NCBI GenBank assembly: GCA_041603535.1
Contig: JBFIEE010000008.1
Location: 1-64,000 of the forward strand
Source: HB2-32-21 sp041603535
Lineage (GTDB): Bacteria; Pseudomonadota; Gammaproteobacteria; Pseudomonadales; Porticoccaceae
Direction of reading: 5' to 3'
DNA length: 64,000 nucleotides
Part shown: positions 61,988-64,000 of the stretch, in pieces
Numbering within the stretch: the stretch's first letter is position 1
Layout: every line of letters begins with the position of its first letter
Notes under the pieces: model-generated
Told to the model about the DNA's origin: nothing
Databases searched by the model: none
The model's input: the letters and a program-made list of their open reading frames with translations, nothing else
Program-made: the position numbers and the translations under genes

Positions 61988-62721
61988 TATTCGGGCCTGC
62001 TTGCGTGCACCATGTAGTTGACGCTGACATCGGTGGGGTGCAGGCGATATTTGCGCAGGATAGGGTTATATATGAGGCCGACAATGTGGTTAACCTCAAG
62101 GCCGGCTGCCCGAATCCATCGCGTCATCTCGGCAGGCCGGATCAGATTGGCGTAACTGTGTGTGCCGCGAGGCAGCAGGTTGAGCACGTACTCGGCACCG
62201 ACAATTGCAAACAGGAAAGATTTTGGATTGCGGTTGATGGTCGAGAAATACAGGTCGCCACCGGGTTTGACGAGAGTCGCGCAGGCGTTGATTACCGATG
62301 CGGGATCGGGAACGTGCTCCAGCATTTCAAGGCAGGTAACGACTTCATAGCTGGCAGGGCGCTCAGCGGCGTGTTGTTCCGCAGTCGTCAGCTGGTAATC
62401 AATGCTGAGACCTGATTCGATACAGTGCAGGCGGGCGATCTCCAGTGGCGTCTGACCCATGTCGATACCGGTCACGGAGGCGCCCCGTTGCGCCATGGCC
62501 TCGGCAAGAATGCCGCCGCCGCACCCAACATCGAGGAGGTGCTTGTCGGCGACGGGAGAGTGACCGTCGATCCAGTTAGCGCGCAGAGGGTTAATTTCGT
62601 GGAGCGGTTTGAATTCGCTATCGGGATCCCACCAGCGTGTCGCCAGCGCTTCGAATTTAGCGATCTCCGCCGCATCGACGTTATTGCCTTGATGTGTGTC
62701 GTTGCCTTGCTGTGTCGACAT
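61987..62721 (-). CDS. ubiG: Ubiquinone biosynthesis O-methyltransferase
   Basis: SAM-dependent methyltransferase, 244 aa, that performs both O-methylations in ubiquinone synthesis. It contains FEALATRWWDPDSEFKPLH, LDVGCGGGILAEAMAQRG (SAM site) and HVPDPASVI. mtaD lies 5 bp upstream, and mupP overlaps its end. Confidence 0.97.
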   Translation of the reverse strand: MSTQQGNDTHQGNNVDAAEIAKFEALATRWWDPDSEFKPLHEINPLRANWIDGHSPVADKHLLDVGCGGGILAEAMAQRGASVTGIDMGQTPLEIARLHCIESGLSIDYQLTTAEQHAAERPASYEVVTCLEMLEHVPDPASVINACATLVKPGGDLYFSTINRNPKSFLFAIVGAEYVLNLLPRGTHSYANLIRPAEMTRWIRAAGLEVNHIVGLIYNPILRKYRLHPTDVSVNYMVHASRPE

Positions 62722-62726
62722 GAGAG

Positions 62727-64000
62727 CTAGCCGCCAGTGATTTTGTCTTGCCAGTATTTAGCCTTGCTGATGATTTCGCGCTGATCCATGGTCTGCAGCA
62801 CACCGTCATTGACCAACAACCTGCCGTTAACCCAGACGTGGCTGACCTGTCTGGCGCAATCAGTATAAATTAGCTGCGAGAGTGGATTATACAGAGGTTG
62901 CGAGTAGAGCGATGACATGTTGATAGCAATGAGGTCGGCCGCCATGCCGGCTTCAATAGTGCCGATCTGGTCGTCCATGCCGAGTGCTTTGGCGCCGTTG
63001 CAGGTAGCCATGGCGAGCGCCTGCGTGGCGCTGACGGCGGTGGCATCTCCGGTGGCACCTTTGGCGATCAGCGCTGCCAGATTCATCGCAGCAAACAAAT
63101 TGAGACTATTGTTGCTCGCTGCACCATCAGTACCCAATGCCACGTTGACGCCTGCTGCAAGCAGTTGTGATGTCGGGCAAAAGCCATTGCCGAGCTTCAT
63201 GTTGGACTGCGGACAGTGCAGCACATGAGCGCCGGTGCGTTGCAGCGTGGCAATATCGGCTTCGTTGACCTGGGTCATGTGGACGCATTGAGTCAGCGGT
63301 GAAAGCGCGCCCAATTGCAACAGCCTGTCCAGGGGGCGGCGACCGTCAGCGGCCAGGGCATCGTCAATTTCCTGGGCCGTTTCATGGAGGTGAATCTGAA
63401 TTCCCGCATCGAGCTCCCCGGCCAGAGCAACCACCTTGCGCAAGGCTTCATCGCCAACGGTATAGGGGGCGTGTGGGCCGAAGGCAACGTTGATCAGTGT
63501 GTCACTTTTGCACTCGTCATACAGGCTAAGGCCTTTGTGGATATATTCGTCGGCATCTCGCGCCCAGGCCGACGGAAACTCCAGAATCGGAAATGTCACC
63601 TGCCCCCTCATACCGGTTTTGCGCAGGGTGCGGGCAACCTGGTCGGGGAAAAAGTACATGTCCGCGAAACACGTGATGCCGCTGAGTAACATTTCCGCCA
63701 TGGCCAGCTCGGTGCCGTCCCTGACAAATTCATCGCTGACCCAGCGGCCTTCGGTGGGCCAGATGTGGTCGTTGAGCCACTGGTGCAGCGGCATGTCATC
63801 AGCAAAGCCGCGTAGCAGAGACATCGCCGAGTGGCTGTGCGTGTTGATTAACCCCGGCATTAACAGGGCATCGGGCAGGCTGTACTCCCTGTCCGCAGAG
63901 AAGCGGAGTCTGGCTTCATCGGTGGGCAGTACGGCGGTAATTCGCTGGTCGCGGATAACCACACTGCAACCGGTGAGAACGCTGTCGAGCGGTTTCATCG
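62727..64000 (-). CDS. mtaD: MtaD-type amidohydrolase (5-methylthioadenosine/S-adenosylhomocysteine deaminase), 5' end cut by window edge
   Basis: Zinc-dependent deaminase of the TRZ/ATZ family, about 424 residues visible. Metal-binding HSHSAM follows GLINT; the barrel His is in IQIHLHETAQEI, and the final Asp is in ALGTDGAASNNSLNLFAAM. An in-frame ATG lies at 63998, but relatives have about 15-20 residues before this point, so the true start is probably outside the window. In pseudomonads this gene also precedes ubiG and mupP. Confidence 0.9.
   Translation of the reverse strand, partial: MKPLDSVLTGCSVVIRDQRITAVLPTDEARLRFSADREYSLPDALLMPGLINTHSHSAMSLLRGFADDMPLHQWLNDHIWPTEGRWVSDEFVRDGTELAMAEMLLSGITCFADMYFFPDQVARTLRKTGMRGQVTFPILEFPSAWARDADEYIHKGLSLYDECKSDTLINVAFGPHAPYTVGDEALRKVVALAGELDAGIQIHLHETAQEIDDALAADGRRPLDRLLQLGALSPLTQCVHMTQVNEADIATLQRTGAHVLHCPQSNMKLGNGFCPTSQLLAAGVNVALGTDGAASNNSLNLFAAMNLAALIAKGATGDATAVSATQALAMATCNGAKALGMDDQIGTIEAGMAADLIAINMSSLYSQPLYNPLSQLIYTDCARQVSHVWVNGRLLVNDGVLQTMDQREIISKAKYWQDKITGG

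Noticed and set aside
1..64000. CRISPR array, prophage or insertion sequence
   Set aside because: None seen: the tandem repeats lack spacers, and there are no transposase, integrase or phage structural genes.

Overview
The window reads as a chromosomal segment of a free-living, probably marine, gammaproteobacterium close to Pseudomonadales/Cellvibrionales. This rests on gene order: smc-zipA-ligA, scpA-scpB-rluB, the mtaD-ubiG-mupP-yciK block known from pseudomonads, queA-tgt-secD-secF, and a FldB-type flavodoxin. Genes for fatty-acid-like and cyclic-compound catabolism lie between housekeeping blocks. I see no insertion sequence, prophage, CRISPR array or rRNA gene. I identified one tRNA gene, tRNA-Leu(CAA).

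Layout. 1-0.4 kb: the end of a CBS-domain gene that needs a frameshift to be read through. 0.6-6.6 kb: a tripartite RND efflux operon. 6.8-7.7 kb: a zinc-ribbon protein and a YqhA-family membrane protein. 8-13.2 kb: a catabolic group (amidohydrolase, DUF35 protein plus thiolase-like aldolase, luciferase-like oxidoreductase) and a 2-oxoglutarate oxygenase. 13.4-18.7 kb: a tight five-gene operon, ptsP - mgtC-like - RLAN/ATP-grasp ligase - GNAT - small protein with an acidic repeat tail. 18.8-24.3 kb: a complete arginine-to-spermidine route through carboxyspermidine (speA, dehydrogenase, nspC, speB). 24.7 kb: tRNA-Leu with its promoter. 25-30.2 kb: queA, tgt, secD, secF, without yajC. 30.5-42.3 kb: CoA transferase, modABC, a TetR regulator, paired MaoC dehydratases, two acyl-CoA dehydrogenases and a GGDEF/EAL protein. 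42.3-50.9 kb: fldB, trmL, smc, zipA, ligA and a small conserved-looking protein. 51-57 kb: MFS transporter, TrmH-family methyltransferase, DUF2520 protein, pdxJ, an SH3/coiled-coil membrane protein, YciI and VC0807-like proteins. 57-60.4 kb: yciO-like, scpA, scpB, rluB. 60.4-64 kb: yciK-like SDR, mupP, ubiG, and mtaD running off the edge.

The most unusual operon is 13.4-18.7 kb, where a RimK-like peptide ligase and an acetyltransferase are translationally linked and followed by a small protein with an acidic, glutamate-rich end. It looks like a protein- or peptide-modification cassette under a PTS-Ntr/MgtC head. The second unusual signal is spread over the window: many intergenic gaps hold short tandem duplications of 14-20 bp, each of different sequence, and two coding regions hold in-frame tandem repeats of 9 and 18 bp. 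This suggests a lineage in which slippage keeps creating short duplications next to genes.
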